Source: Clitoria ternatea
Taxonomy: Eukaryota; Streptophyta; Magnoliopsida; Fabales; Fabaceae
Length of the DNA: 64,000 nucleotides
Direction of reading: 5' to 3'
NCBI GenBank assembly: GCA_037962975.1
Contig: CM075675.1
Location: 105,003,218-105,067,217 of the forward strand
Positions 32,432 to 44,331 of this stretch are shown here, piece by piece (the stretch's first letter is position 1; each line of letters begins with the position of its first letter). The translations under genes were made by a program, and so were the position numbers. The notes under the pieces were generated by a model. The model worked only from the letters and a program-made list of their open reading frames with translations. It was not told where the DNA came from and made no database searches.

Positions 32432-35400
32432 ATGGAAGCAACAGGGTTCAGAAACGCAAGCATAATTCTGATAGTGATAGTTGTTGTTGTGATATGGTCT
32501 TGGAGAGTGCTGAATTGGTTATGGCTAAGGCCAAAGAGGTTAGAGAAGCTCCTAAGAGACCAAGGTCTTCGTGGCAACCCATACAGGCTTTTGCTTGGAG
32601 ACTCAAAGGAGCTTCAGGAGATGAGAAAACAAGCCTTATCCAAACCCATGATCAATCTTTCCCATGACATAGCACCACGCGTGTTTCCCTATTTCCAACA
32701 TAGTATCAACGAACATGGTATGTTGTTGTCTATGCTTTGCTTCTACCTTTTTTTCTATGTAAATTGTTATCTCTTTTTGGTGTCTTTCGCTAACAAACTT
32801 TATCTGGAAAATACATATCAACCACCATTTTTAACTTTCAATCATGTCATAGAGCTAAAACAGAAGTGAGCAATATTTATCGTGATTATGGTATTTCAAA
32901 TATGCACAACCCTTTCTCAAGCAAGAGTCCTCTTCTGCTCCTGAATCCAACAAGTAAAGGAAGAAATTAGATCCTTTTCCAATTTTTTTAGTTTGCTCTA
33001 CAGTGAATTGTATTAGTATTTTATTGTCTATTTCATGGTAATTTGATATCTAGAAACCATGGTTTCAAAAGAAAATTCGTACTTAATGAGATTTTTAGAT
33101 CAGGAGTGTATAATCCCTTTATTATTCAAAGCACATCATTATCATTAAATTTGATTGAAAATATACATTAAAGAGGAAGCAGTTCATCAAATTGTGAACA
33201 CAAAGTTAGTACTGCAATGCTGTTTACCCGCTCCCTTGCAATCTGAAGCTGTCACATTATATTACTATGTAGCATAGGCCCATGCTTTCCTAAATTTGCA
33301 TTCTGAAATCTGAAAACTTCTTAATCTTGGAATGAAGATGCAGATATATCACCTTTTTAATTACAAGACCTTCCCTGCCAAATAAAATGATTACAATGAC
33401 ATGCTCTTCAGGGAATCTCTGTATTTCTTCAAATTGAAGCCACATAGGACTACTGTAGGTGATAATGCTTTCCAAACCAAGTTTCAAAACAGTTAGCATT
33501 ACCAACAAGACTCAAACTCAAGAACTTGGGATAAGTTAGGATAATCCCTTGCCAACTAAGCTACGCACTTGGTGGTATTATTGTTTGTTTAGTTTGTGCA
33601 TATGGGAACATACGCTTCGAATATTTACAAAATCGATGAGGAACCCTTTATTTAGTGTGAATAAATGAGAAAAAAACAACTTGTTTGACTAAGTTGACTG
33701 TGCTTAACCAAATTATTTCATTGAGCAATACTATCCAACACGATGATCCACTTGGTGACTTTGTAAGTTGGCAGTAATCTTTAGAAAACACAAAAACTCA
33801 AGGTATGTACCAAAAGGTATAGTGGTTTGTGACATGTCAAATTCAAATTGCACATGCACAAAGTTGCTTATTCTATGCACATCCCAAATATTTTTTCTTT
33901 CTCTTGCTTTTGCATGTTTGATTTAAGCCTTATTCTTATAAAGTTGCTGATGATCTGTAGGCAAGAATTCTTTTATTTGGCTTGGACCAACACCAAGGGT
34001 GACAATTACAGATCCTGAGCTAATCAAAGATATACTTAATAAGATGTTTGACTTCACAAAGGTTTCTACAAATCCACTGGTCAAGTTACTAGCTCCTGGT
34101 CTTGTAAGGTATGAGGGAGGAAAATGGAGCAAGCACAGGAGGATAATCAACCCTGCATTCAATATAGAAAAATTGAAGGTGAGTTTCTCATTACTGAAAG
34201 TGCATCTTATATATCAATTTGTGAGGCTTTCAAAACCTTGTTACAAATGGTTTATTTTAATATTTTTAGATGCAAAATCATTAATGAGAATAGAACAAGA
34301 AAATATAAAAATTAGAGTTAGCATACGATTGAACCTAAGACCTTTAGGCAAAATTCATATAACTTTAACCATTAAACCATTCAAACTATATTGAAATTTT
34401 TTAATTTTTTTTTTACATAAGCTAAATTTTTTTTGGGCCCTCATGGCAATGGCCCAGGGCCGGCCCTGTAAACAGGTTGGTCTATTATCTATAAGTAACA
34501 AGATATAATTATGTGTTTAATATATCAACTAAATCTTCATGTTAGTTCTTAAGATTAGATGACAAAAATATTTTATTTCTTGATATTTTCAAAACCTCAA
34601 TTTTATCTAAAACTTTATTAAATATTATTCATTTTTAACCCTTTTTATTTTATCTTTTACTGTAGGTGTTAAAATATGACTTTGCGATTTTAATGACTAA
34701 CGGGATTTTACTTTTAATTTGAGGCGGAAATTTTAACATCTCGCTACTTCTTCATTTCACCACAGAACATGTTACCATTATTCATCAAATGTTGCGACGA
34801 TGTAATTAGCAAATGGGAGGGAATGGTGCCCTTAGATGGATCGTGTGAAATCGATGTATGGCCTTTCCTTCAGAATTTGGCTAGTGACGTTATTTCTCGA
34901 ACGGCATTTGGAAGTAGTTATGAAGAAGGGAGGAAAATATTTCAGCTTCTAAAAGTGCAAGCTGCACTTACAATGAACGTTTTGATGAAAGTTTACATCC
35001 CTGGATGGAGGTAAGTAATAGTTGTCAGAAAACCATGTTTATTGTTGATAGAACCACCCTTAGAAGGCTAGCATTCCCTTGACATCATGATATGATAACG
35101 AGAGTCATTATGTTCACTTGTAGGTTTATACCGACTCCAACACATAGGAAGATGAAGGAAATTGATAGAGATATAAAAGCTTCACTCAAGGAAATGATTA
35201 ACAAGAGAGAGAAAGCACTAAAAATGGGTGAAAGCGCTAAAAATGACTTGTTAGGTATACTTTTGGAGTCAAATCACAATGAAGTTCAAGCACACAAAAA
35301 TAACAAGAATGTGGGAATGAATCTTGATGATGTGATAAAGGAATGCAAGCTATTCTACTTTGCCGGGCAAGAAACCACTTCAAGTTTACTTGTTTGGACA

Positions 35401-36027
35401 ATAGTATTATTGAGTAAGTACCCTGATTGGCAGGCACGTGCAAGGGACGAAGTCTTACAAGTTTTTGGCAACCAAAAACCAAATTTTGATGGGCTAAGTC
35501 ACCTTAAGATTGTGAGTTTGTATTATTATCTTGATGTTGAATGATACTACATATGCCTTTGGTACTTACTTTTGACATAAATACTTTTGTTACAGGTCAC
35601 CATGATTTTGTACGAAGTTCTTAGGTTATACCCACCAGTACTTGGTCTAGCTCGAAAAATTCCCAAAGATATAAAACTTGGAAACCTATCACTACCTGCT
35701 GGAGTGCAAGTTTCCTTACCAACAATTTTGGTTCATCATGATTGTGAACTTTGGGGTGATGATGCTAAGGAATTCAATCCTACTAGATTTTCTGAAGGAG
35801 TTTTGAAGGCAACAAATGGAAAAGTTTCATTTTTTCCATTCGGTGGGGGTCCTAGAATATGCATCGGTCAAAACTTTTCGTTGCTGGAAGCAAAGATTGC
35901 TTTGTCAATGATTTTACAACGTTTCTTGTTTGGACTTTCATCAACATATACACATGCTCCAACTACTGTAATTACCCTTCAACCACAGTATGGTGCTCAT
36001 GTCATTCTACGTAAAGTGGAAATATAG
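32432..36027 (+). CDS. Cytochrome P450, CYP72A-like (five exons, 522 aa)
   Basis: Exons are 32432-32717, 33961-34178, 34766-35010, 35124-35511 and 35596-36027. All introns are GT..AG and the frame is open throughout (1569 bases). Residues about 9-28 form the membrane anchor of an ER monooxygenase. The C-helix WSKHR is at 151-155. The oxygen-binding I-helix motif AGQETTS is at 330-336. The K-helix ExxR (EVLR) is at 386-389, NPTRF at 440-444 and the haem loop FGGGPRICIG at 461-470 with Cys468. The tail 'APTTVITLQPQYGAHVILRK' is CYP72A style and length is normal for that family. CYP72A enzymes oxidise triterpenoids, hormones and related molecules; the substrate here cannot be told. The usual FGWG Trp and the PERF Glu are replaced (FGGG, PTRF). 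Intron 2 contains an hAT terminus. Confidence 0.92.
32718..33960 (+). other. Intron 1 of the P450 gene
   Basis: It is 1243 bases, with a GTATGTTG donor and a CTGTAG acceptor, long for this family. No coding frame or clear element ends are seen inside. Confidence 0.8.
34325..34468 (-). mobile_element. hAT transposon terminus inside P450 intron 2
   Basis: On the minus strand it begins CAGGGCCGGCCCTGGGCC at 34468. It continues with the same sequence as the hAT end at 62204 (GGGCCC.., TTAGCTTATGTAA, TTTCAAT, CCTTTAGGC-like block). It is about 144 bases and lies between exons 2 and 3 in reverse orientation, so splicing should not be affected. It is a solo terminus or MITE. Confidence 0.75.
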
Positions 36028-36192
36028 AAGATAACAAAATAATAAGCTTCTTATTATAATGTAATAATCTTCAACGACGATTGATATATCATACCTTTGA
36101 TTGATGTAAAATCATACCTTTTTTGTACATTGTTTATTATTTGTTTGTTTTCTAGGTGTAAAGAAAACATCTTGGTAAAGTGGTTCCGTAGA

Positions 36193-36485
36193 AAACACCT
36201 CAGTTAGTCTCTAACCCCAACAGAGTCAGACACTTAGGTCCTTCAGTTAATAACGTTAGTCTTCCACGTCCATCAACGTCGGACAAATAGATCTCTGTCG
36301 TTAATGAAGTGTTAACGTCCGTGAGTTTCAGCTGACGTGGATCGTTAAATTCCAACAAGGATGCCACGTCAGAGTCGATAGGGATCTATTTGTCCAACGA
36401 TGACAAAGGACTAACGGGACTCACTTATTAACTTGAGGACCTAAGTGTCCAACTCTGTTAGGGTTAGAGACTAACTGGGGTGTTT
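36193..36485. mobile_element. MITE of 293 bp with ~50-bp terminal inverted repeats
   Basis: The left end AAACACCTCAGTTAGTCTCT is the inverse of the right end (ACTAACTGGGGTGTTT). Pairing continues through TCTAACCCCAACAGAGT and ACACTTAGGTCC against GGACCTAAGTGT and the corresponding right sequence. It is non-coding. It lies 166 bases after the P450 stop. The target duplication is unclear, so the superfamily is uncertain. Confidence 0.8.
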
Positions 36486-36697
36486 ACTCATTGTTTTAAT
36501 TTTTTTAATCCTATTTTGCTATATTCTTTGTTTTTTTGGATTAAAAGACAATTTAATCAAAAATAAATATCCATATGCATATCCTATAATATTCAAAATG
36601 AAACAGTTGCAATTATGAATTCATATCTACAAAATTTCAGATATTTTAAGAACCTCGAATACCGTATTTTGGAACCAAACAAGATCTCACTAAATTT

Positions 36698-36713
36698 GGG
36701 GGGGGGGGGGGGG
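36698..36713. repeat. G16 homopolymer
   Basis: Sixteen consecutive G occur in an otherwise AT-rich stretch shortly before the truncated chromovirus LTR. It may be a real microsatellite or a sequencing artefact. Confidence 0.8.
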
Positions 36714-36819
36714 ACTAGTAGAAAATTCTAAGGCTAGCAAATTGAAAATTTCATTTTGGTAAATATGAAAGAAATGACTTCCTGGAATGGTGTTGGCAGA
36801 AAATTGAAAATTGAAAGCA

Positions 36820-39719
36820 AAAATACCCTTAACCTTTCATCTAATAACCAAAATGTCACTGCCGACATCATCGCTTACATCATCGCTTACCTCATCGCTT
36901 ACATCATCGGTGGGTAAATGTTTATATCATGAATAGTAAAATAAATAATTAAATAATCTTAAATAGTAAAATTTTCTTCCTATAAATAGATGGCTCATTT
37001 ACAACATTTCCACACCAAAAATTAGAGAGAGAATCTAGAGAGATAGTGCGTAAGAAATTAGTGGGGAGTAAATTCTTTTGGTAAAAAGAAGTTCTGTCGG
37101 AGGTGTAAGGTAATAACTTTCTTCTATATTCTTTTTATAATTTTAGTTTATTTTTTTAGCACTCTTAAACCATTAATATACTAGTATTATTATGAATAAG
37201 TTACTATAGTAAAAATAAATTACCACTGTGTTATTTTTACTATTTACCGTTACTATTTAAAATTTACTATTTATTGTCACTATTCACAATTTACCATCTA
37301 CTGTTATTATTCAAATTTATCATTTACCGTTATTATTCAAAATTTATTAGTTATTATTACTATTCAAAAATTTACTATTTACCGTTACTATTCAAAAATT
37401 TACTATTTACTGTTACTATTCAAAATTTACTATTTACCGTTACTATTCAAAATTTACTATTTACTGTTATTGTTCATGATTTACCATTTACCACTACTAT
37501 TCAAAATTTACTATTCATGATTTACTATTTACTATTACTATTCAAAAAAATTACTATTTACCGTTACTATTGATGACTTACCATTTACCGTTACTATTTA
37601 TTATTACTATGCATATTTACTATTTATCATTCTGATAACAATCTTAATTTTCATCTTAAGCTTATACTGAAATAAATTAGTATTAATATTTTGTTAGAAC
37701 TTGGAGGCGCAGAGCGAATTCACTTTTGGTAGCAAATCAAGGTAAGGGGGGTGAGATTAAGAATATAATATGAAAATACATAAGAATATTGGGAGGAGTC
37801 CCCTACTCCTTTTAAACATAACAATATTATTATTTTCAAATAATAACTTTTAACTTAAAATTTATAATAATTGTTATTAATAAATTAAGCATCTTGTGTA
37901 ACTTAATATCTGAAATAATTATTTAAGAACTTGAACTATTATGACCTATGCGGACTAGATTGAACCTATGCAAGGACTTAAACTATTATGAACTTGACTG
38001 AACCTATGCAAGGATTTGGACTGTTATGACATATATGGATTGAACTAGACCTATGCAAGGATTGGACTATCTTGGATTTACATAGACCTATGCGAGGAAT
38101 TGACCATAGAACTTAAAACAAAATTTATTAATTTAAATAATCATTGAATTTTAAATTATCATATTTATAACTGATGTTTAATTATTTGATTTGATTATGA
38201 TTGTTAATATTTATTTATGTTTTATGATGTTTGATTGTGATTGACAATGTTTGATTATGATTGATAATCCTATACTGTGGAGTTTGAGCATATAGCAAGC
38301 ATGACGGAAAGCTAAAATTCAGTAAGAATTTACTTATCTCTTACTTCTTTATTTACTTATTCATCTTTATTTAAATTACTTTTAAGAAATTTCTTAGATT
38401 TCAATAAAACTACATAAGTTTTTAGAAATCTCTTTTTATATTTTAATATATATGTATATATCTTTACTAAAATTTAGATTTTTTTTAGTTAGTTTATCAA
38501 AAAGAAAAAGAAAGAGAAATTATTTTATAAAAATAAATTTTTTACTAATATTTTAATATATACATATTATTTAAATGTATAAAAATATTATACAAAATTT
38601 TCAAGTACTAAGGTTTTAAAGATTGATAATTCCAAATTTGAGTTTTTAGAAATTGATTTTGAATTAACCTATAAACTTTCTAAAGAAGGTTGTGAAATAT
38701 ATTTAAGGCTTTGAAACTCAAATTTATAAGGAGATTTGGTTTGTGATTTGAAAAGGAACTGTACTAAAATTCTATGTGCGTATTTGAGAAGTTGAAAAAG
38801 TATAGTTTACTGGGGTGCCTATGTCGCGATTCGTAGGCCCCTATAATATAATTGAGTTTCTAAAAGCCTTAACCAACTAAATACGCGAGTAGTTCATGCA
38901 TCATGAATCATCAAAGAGAAACAAAAGGATATTGTCTTGGGACGGATTATAGAAACCGAGGATACATTAGAGGAGGCTTAATTGTGAGCCTTGGGATGAG
39001 AGGGTGTGAAAGGGTGCTTCAGGGGACCTGGGGTAGCTTCCTAGTGTCGGGTACTTTCACAATAAAAACCTTCTCAATCTGACTAGTCTCTAAGTGTTTC
39101 CATGCCAGTTGAGCTGTTCATGTTATTATTATCCGGAATTATGGAACAGTATAAACTCCTGGTTGGCTCAGTGCAAATTAAAATTTAAAGGGCCTACATA
39201 TATAGGTAAGTTATGATGAAGATATGGCATATCATTCATACATTCATAAATTGATTGTGCATGTGATTGTGATTGATATTATTATTCTAGTTTGTGAAAA
39301 CCCTTTATTGCTTGTGTCTCATTTGGGAATATTATATTCTGTTTCTCACTCATTTCTCCGTGTTCTTATTTCATATATTCTAAATTGATGGTTCAGAGGG
39401 AAGAATTGAAGAATATCGGCAGTAACTATAGCACGTTCTAGAAAGGGAGCTCGGTATGAATACCGTGGTCCAATGAATAAATAATGTTAATAAGTAACTG
39501 CTTCTGGGCCATGGAGTTTCCTCTCTTTCAATGTTTAATGTTTATTTTCTTCGGATGAATGTATAAATACTTTATAAAGTTTTAATAATATTTATGAGGT
39601 ATTTCAGAAATAATGTATGTAATTTATTCCGATAGTTTCTTTTTAACAATCATATCTTTTAAAAAAAAAAATTTACGAATTTTTATATATTTTATTAAGA
39701 TGTAACAGAGGGTGTTACA
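36820..39719 (+). mobile_element. 5' LTR of the chromovirus, 5'-truncated
   Basis: Similarity to the right LTR begins at AAAAATACCCTTAACC (36820 versus about 44473) and runs to TGTTACA at 39719. The first ~140 bases present in the right LTR are replaced by unrelated sequence. A TATA box, TATAAATAG, is at 36981-36989. A minisatellite lies at 37200-37620. Confidence 0.9.
37200..37620. repeat. LTR minisatellite (TTTACTATTTACCGTTACTA-type), left copy
   Basis: About 20 degenerate copies of a 20-28-base unit built on 'TTACTATTTACYGTTACTAT' and 'TCAAAA'. The long frame here (repeats of YYSK and LLFT) is only the translation of the repeat. The right LTR has the same array at about 44855-45280. Confidence 0.85.
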
Positions 39720-39722
39720 AAG

Positions 39723-39734
39723 TGGTATCAGAGC
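39723..39734 (+). other. Primer-binding site, initiator tRNA-Met type
   Basis: TGGTATCAGAGC lies three bases after the LTR end. Confidence 0.88.
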
Positions 39735-39873
39735 AGTTAATCCCGTAGGCCTGGGCAAAGGTCTATCTTGCTTTGTCTGTAAACTCTGTGTAGGTGATAG
39801 AAAATAGAATATTTGACTTGGTAGTAACTGTGATTGATATGACAAGTCTCAGTTACTGTGAAACAGGAAAAGA

Positions 39874-40920
39874 ATGGCTGGAAACGATCTTGCTGGAGTT
39901 GTAGAACGCTTAATCAATGCAATGGGAGCACGTGAAGGTCAAGGTAACGATGCCTTGAGAAGGCTGGACCTATTCGAAAAGCGCAATCCACCTCGTTTCA
40001 AGGGAGGATATAACCCTGATGGAGCACAAATCTGGATTCGGGAGATAGAGAAGATCTTTTGAGCATTGCAATGTAATGAAGCTGATAAGGTAGTCTTCGC
40101 TACTTATGCCTTATTTGAGGATGCCGAACATTGATGGGATAGTATGCGTAGACAATTCGAAGTCAACGACGTGGAGATCACTTGGGATTATTTCAAGGAT
40201 ATGTTTCTGGAGAAATACTTTCCAGCTGATGTTAAAGAGAAAAGACAATTCGAATTCTTGTCGCTGACCCAAGGAAATATGACCGTTGGAGAGTACGCAT
40301 CCAGGTTTGAAGAGCTATCTCGTTTTCATTCTCATTATAATGATGCTACTAATGAAAGAGATCGGTGTGCAAAGTTTGTAAATGGACTGCGGCCAGAAAT
40401 TAAGGAAGCTATACGAATGCAGGAAATCCGTGAATTTTCTGTATTAGTAAATCGCTGCAGGATCTTTGAAGAAGACCATAAGGATAGAATGACCAAAAGT
40501 CATGAGCCCATTCACAAGGCAGGAGAAATGAGAAGTGGAGGACCTCACCATCACCAAAGAAGAGACTTCAGGAGAAATAAGCCTTACCAAGCGCCATTTC
40601 ACCGGTTTGGAGCAGCATCTGTTCCTAACAGACCCCAAGCTTCAACTGGAAGCTATTACCCGACATCTGCACCAAATTTTAAATGTTTTATCTGTGGAGG
40701 ACCCCATTTAAAAAGGGATTGTCCTAAAAACACTTATGTTTGCTTTAAGTGTAACAAACCAGGTCATCACATCAAGGATTGTCCAGAGATGAAGAGGGAA
40801 AACCCTGAAGGTGCAAGTACATCCATAAATACTCAAGGTGGCATACACAGTGCAGTCGGAAGGCCAAAGGCGAAAGAAAAGGTTTTTACAATTAATGGGG
40901 AAGAAGCATCCTATTCTGAC
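39874..40920 (+). pseudogene. Chromovirus gag, broken by two TGA codons
   Basis: It starts MAGNDLAGVVERL. NPPRFKGGYNPDGAQIWIREIEKIF is the conserved Tekay/Del gag entry. In-frame TGA codons stand at 40060-40062 and 40132-40134, where an Arg or other residue and a Trp are expected. After that the frame is open. Two zinc knuckles lie at CFICGGPHLKRDC and CFKCNKPGHHIKDC, both CX2CX4HX4C. Confidence 0.88.
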
Positions 40921-42240
40921 TCCATGGTGGAAGGTAAGTGTATCATTAATAAGATTCCTTTAACTATTATGTATGACTCAGGTGCATCACATTCCTTTCT
41001 TTCCAATGACTGTGTAGAAAAACTAAAATTACCCGTGATAGAATTGCCATTTGATTTATCTGTTCATACTCCTGGGAATAATCCCATTGTCACTTCTAAA
41101 GCCTGTTGGGAGTGCCCTATTGTCATAGATGGTAGGGACTTTAAGGCTAATCTTTTCTGTTTACCCCTTTCTGGCTTAGAAGTTATTATTGGGCTAGATT
41201 GGTTGTCTGACAATCATGTTCTAATAGATTGTCATAATAAAACCATAATGTTTAAAGAACCAGTGAATTTGAATCCTGAGAATTCGAGATTTCTAACCGC
41301 CAACCAAGTGAGTGCCTCTTTAAAAGGAGGGGCTCAAGGATTCATGCTATTGCTTTCAACGAAAGGAGAGCAAGAATCAAAAATCAAAAATCTGCCGGTT
41401 GTGTGTGAATTTCCTGACGTTTTTCCTGAAGATATCTCTGGTTTACCCCCAGAAAGAGATGTAGAATTCGCCATTGATCTAGTACCTGGAGTTGGACCCA
41501 TTTCAATTGCACCATACCAAATGTCACCTCTAGAATTAGCAGAGTTAAAGAAACAACTTGAAGAGATGATAGAGAAGCAGTTTATACGACCCAGTGTATC
41601 CCCCCGGGGTGCACCAGTGTTGTTGGTTAAGAAAAAGGATGGTAGCATGAGATTGTGTGTAGATTATCGACAACTGAACAAGGTGACGATCAAGAACAGA
41701 TACCCTCTGCCAAGGATTGACGACTTGATGGATCAGCTGCGTGGTGCCACGGTGTTCTCCAAAATTGATTTGAGGTCTGGATACCATCAAATAAGGGTAA
41801 AGAAAGAAGATGTATCAAAAACTGCTTTTAGAACACGCTATGGCCATTACGAATATCTAGTAATGCCTTTTGGTGTAACTAATGCACCAGCCGTATTCAT
41901 GGATTACATGAATCGGATTTTTCATCCATATCTAGATAAATTTGTAGTGGTTTTCATTGATGATATACTAGTGTACTCTAAAAGTAGAGAAGAACATGTT
42001 GAACACTTGAAGGTTGTGTTGGAAATCCTGAAAAAGAAACAATTGTATGCAAAGCTGTCGAAGTGTGAATTCTGGTTGAAAGAGGTGAACTTTTTAGGAT
42101 ATATAATTAGTCAAGGAGGAATAGCCGTAGACCCTTCTAAAGTGGAAGCAGTTTTGAATGGGAGAGACCAACCACAATCACTGAGATCAGAAGTTTCTTG
42201 GGCTTGGTTGGATACTATAGGAGATTCATCGAAGGATTTT
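40921..42240 (+). pseudogene. Chromovirus protease and reverse transcriptase
   Basis: The protease active site is MYDSGASHSFLS (DSG) near 40970. Reverse transcriptase has LLVKKKDGSMRLCVDYRQLN, KIDLRSGYHQIRV, MPFGVTNAPAVFMDYMN and the catalytic VVFIDDILVYS. It is open from 40144. A one-base deletion near 42158-42162 shifts the frame just before the RNase H connection, and this frame ends at 42249. Confidence 0.92.
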
Positions 42241-42749
42241 CAAAGTTAGCATACCCACTGACCAAGCTAACACGGAAAGGACAACCTTTTGTGTGGACGA
42301 CACAATGTGAGAATAGTTTCCAAGAGCTAAAAGATCGACTTACTTCTTCGCCGGTGTTAGTACTCCCTGATCCACATCGAAGTTTTGAAGTTTACTGTGA
42401 TGCGTCTAAACAAGGACTAGGAAGTGTACTCATGCAAGACAAGAAGGTTGTAGCCTATGCGTCGCGCCAATTAAGGCAACATGAGATTAACTACCCTACC
42501 CATGACTTAGAATTAGCCGTTGTAGTCTTTGCCTTAAAGATTTGGAGGCATTATCTATACGGTGCAACATTCGATGTGTTTAGCGATCATAAGAGTCTCA
42601 AGTATTTATTCGACCAAAAGGAGTTAAACATGAGGCAATGGAGATGGATGGAGTTCTTAAAGGACTAAGACTTTGAGTTACAATACCATCCTGGAAAAGC
42701 GAACGTAGTAGCTGATGCTTTAAGTCGAAAGTCTCTGCATGCGTCCACA
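42198..42749 (+). pseudogene. Chromovirus RNase H
   Basis: It has FLGLVGYYRRFIEGFSKLA (connection), FEVYCDASKQGLGSVLMQ with a catalytic Asp, YPTHDLELAVVVFALKIWRHYLYG and FSDHKSLKYLFDQKELN. TAA at 42666-42668 breaks the frame (Tyr expected), followed in phase by GKANVVADALSRKSLH. Confidence 0.9.
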
Positions 42750-43793
42750 ATGATGATTAAAGAGCTGGAATTGATAGAAAACTTCAGAGATCTTAACCTA
42801 GCAGTAAAGGTTAATGCTAACAGCTACAGATTAGGAGCGTTGCAAGTGACAAGTGAATTCCTGAGGCAAGTTTTAGAGGCTCAAAGAGATGATGAATTCC
42901 TGCAAGAAAAGAAAGAACTCTTGAAACAAGGAAAAGAAGTCGAGTTCAATGTAAGAAGTGACCAATTGCTAAGGTATAAGGATCGAGTGTGTATCCCTAA
43001 TCAAGAGGAGTTGAGGAAAGCAATTCTGGAAGAAGGCCATAAAAGTTATATAAACATTCATCCCGGAGCTACTAAAATGTATCAAGATTTGAAGAAGTTA
43101 TTTTGGTGGCCTGGAATGAAGAAAGCAGTGGCAGAGTACGTGGCTGCATGTCTGATTTACCAGAAGGTTAAAGTAGAACATCAAAAACCCCCTGGAATGC
43201 TACAATCAATGGAAATACCGGAATGGAAATGGGATAGCATTACCATGGATTTTGTGACTTCTCTACCTAAAACTCCATTAGGACATGATTCAATATGGGT
43301 AATAGTTGATAGACTAACAAAGTCTGCCCACTTTATTCCCATCAACATTCGTTACTCTATGGAGAAGCTGGAAAAATTATACATCGAGGATATTGTGAGA
43401 TTGCATGGAATTCCTTCAAGTATCATTTCTGATCGGGACCCTCGTTTTACATCACAATTCTGGAAGAGCTTGCACAAGGCTTTGGGAACAAGACTGCGTC
43501 TAAGTTCAGCATATCATCCTCAGACGGATGGACAATCAGAAAGAACAATCCAATCTCTAGAGGACTTTTTACGAGCTTGTGTGTTGGAGCGTAAAGGAAG
43601 TTGGAATCAATTCTTACCATATGTGGAGTTTACCTACAACAACAGTTTCCATGCTAGCATTGGCATGGCACCTTTTGAAGCATTATATGGAAGAAAATGT
43701 AGGACTCCGCTATGTTGGTTTGACACTGGTGAAAACTTGATGCTAGGACCAGAGTTGGTACAACAAACCACGGATAAAATCAAAATAGTTTAG
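42750..43793 (+). pseudogene. Chromovirus integrase
   Basis: It has an H..H (HKSYINIHPGATKMYQDL) and C-terminal zinc-finger half with one Cys apparently replaced (ACLIYQK, usually CxxC). The DDE core is SITMDFVTSLP (Asp), IISDRDPRFTS (Asp) and SAYHPQTDGQSERTIQSLEDFLR (Glu). It ends at TAG 43791-43793, in phase with the next segment. Confidence 0.9.
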
Positions 43794-44284
43794 GAAAAGA
43801 TGAAGGCAACACAGAGCAGGCAGAAAAGTTACTATGACAAAAGAAGAAAGCCGCTCGAATTTCAAGAAGGCGATCATGTATTCTTGAAAGTCACACCTAT
43901 GACTGGGGTCGGTCGGGCAATGAAATCTCGAAAACTAACTCCTAGATTTATTGGTCCATATCAAATAATTTATAAAGTTAGTCCCCTTGCCTACCAAATA
44001 GCATTACCACCTTTTCTTTCTAATATCCATAATGTTTTTCATGTGTCAAACTTACGAAAGTATATATCTGATTCTACACATGTTATTGAACCTGATGTCA
44101 TACAAGTTAAAGATAATCTTACATATGATGCACCACCTGTCAGAATAGCTGACAGAAGAATAAAAAAAGCTAAGGGACAAGGAAATTCCACTCGTGAAGG
44201 TCATTTGGAGTGAAACGAGAGGGGAAGATGCTACATGGGAACTAGAAAATGAGATGAAAGAGTCTCATCCCCAATTGTTTTACT
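43794..44284 (+). pseudogene. Chromovirus integrase C-terminus with chromodomain-like tail
   Basis: The GPY/F-type region is RFIGPYQIIYKVSPLAYQIALPP, followed by HNVFHVSNLRKYI. A frameshift at the A7 run near 44162-44168 moves the reading frame. In the new frame one reads VKVIWSETRGEDATWE and the terminal HPQLFY, the chromodomain-like motif of Tekay/Del elements, ending at 44284. Such tails are thought to guide integration to particular chromatin. Confidence 0.85.
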
Positions 44285-44331
44285 AAAAAGTGTAAATTTG
44301 GAGGATGAAATTTTTTTTAGGGGAGTAGAGT

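Noticed and set aside
37274..37573. A 99-residue frame rich in Tyr/Leu/Phe (and its twin at 44928-45227)
   Set aside because: It is the direct translation of the LTR minisatellite and has no protein-like composition.
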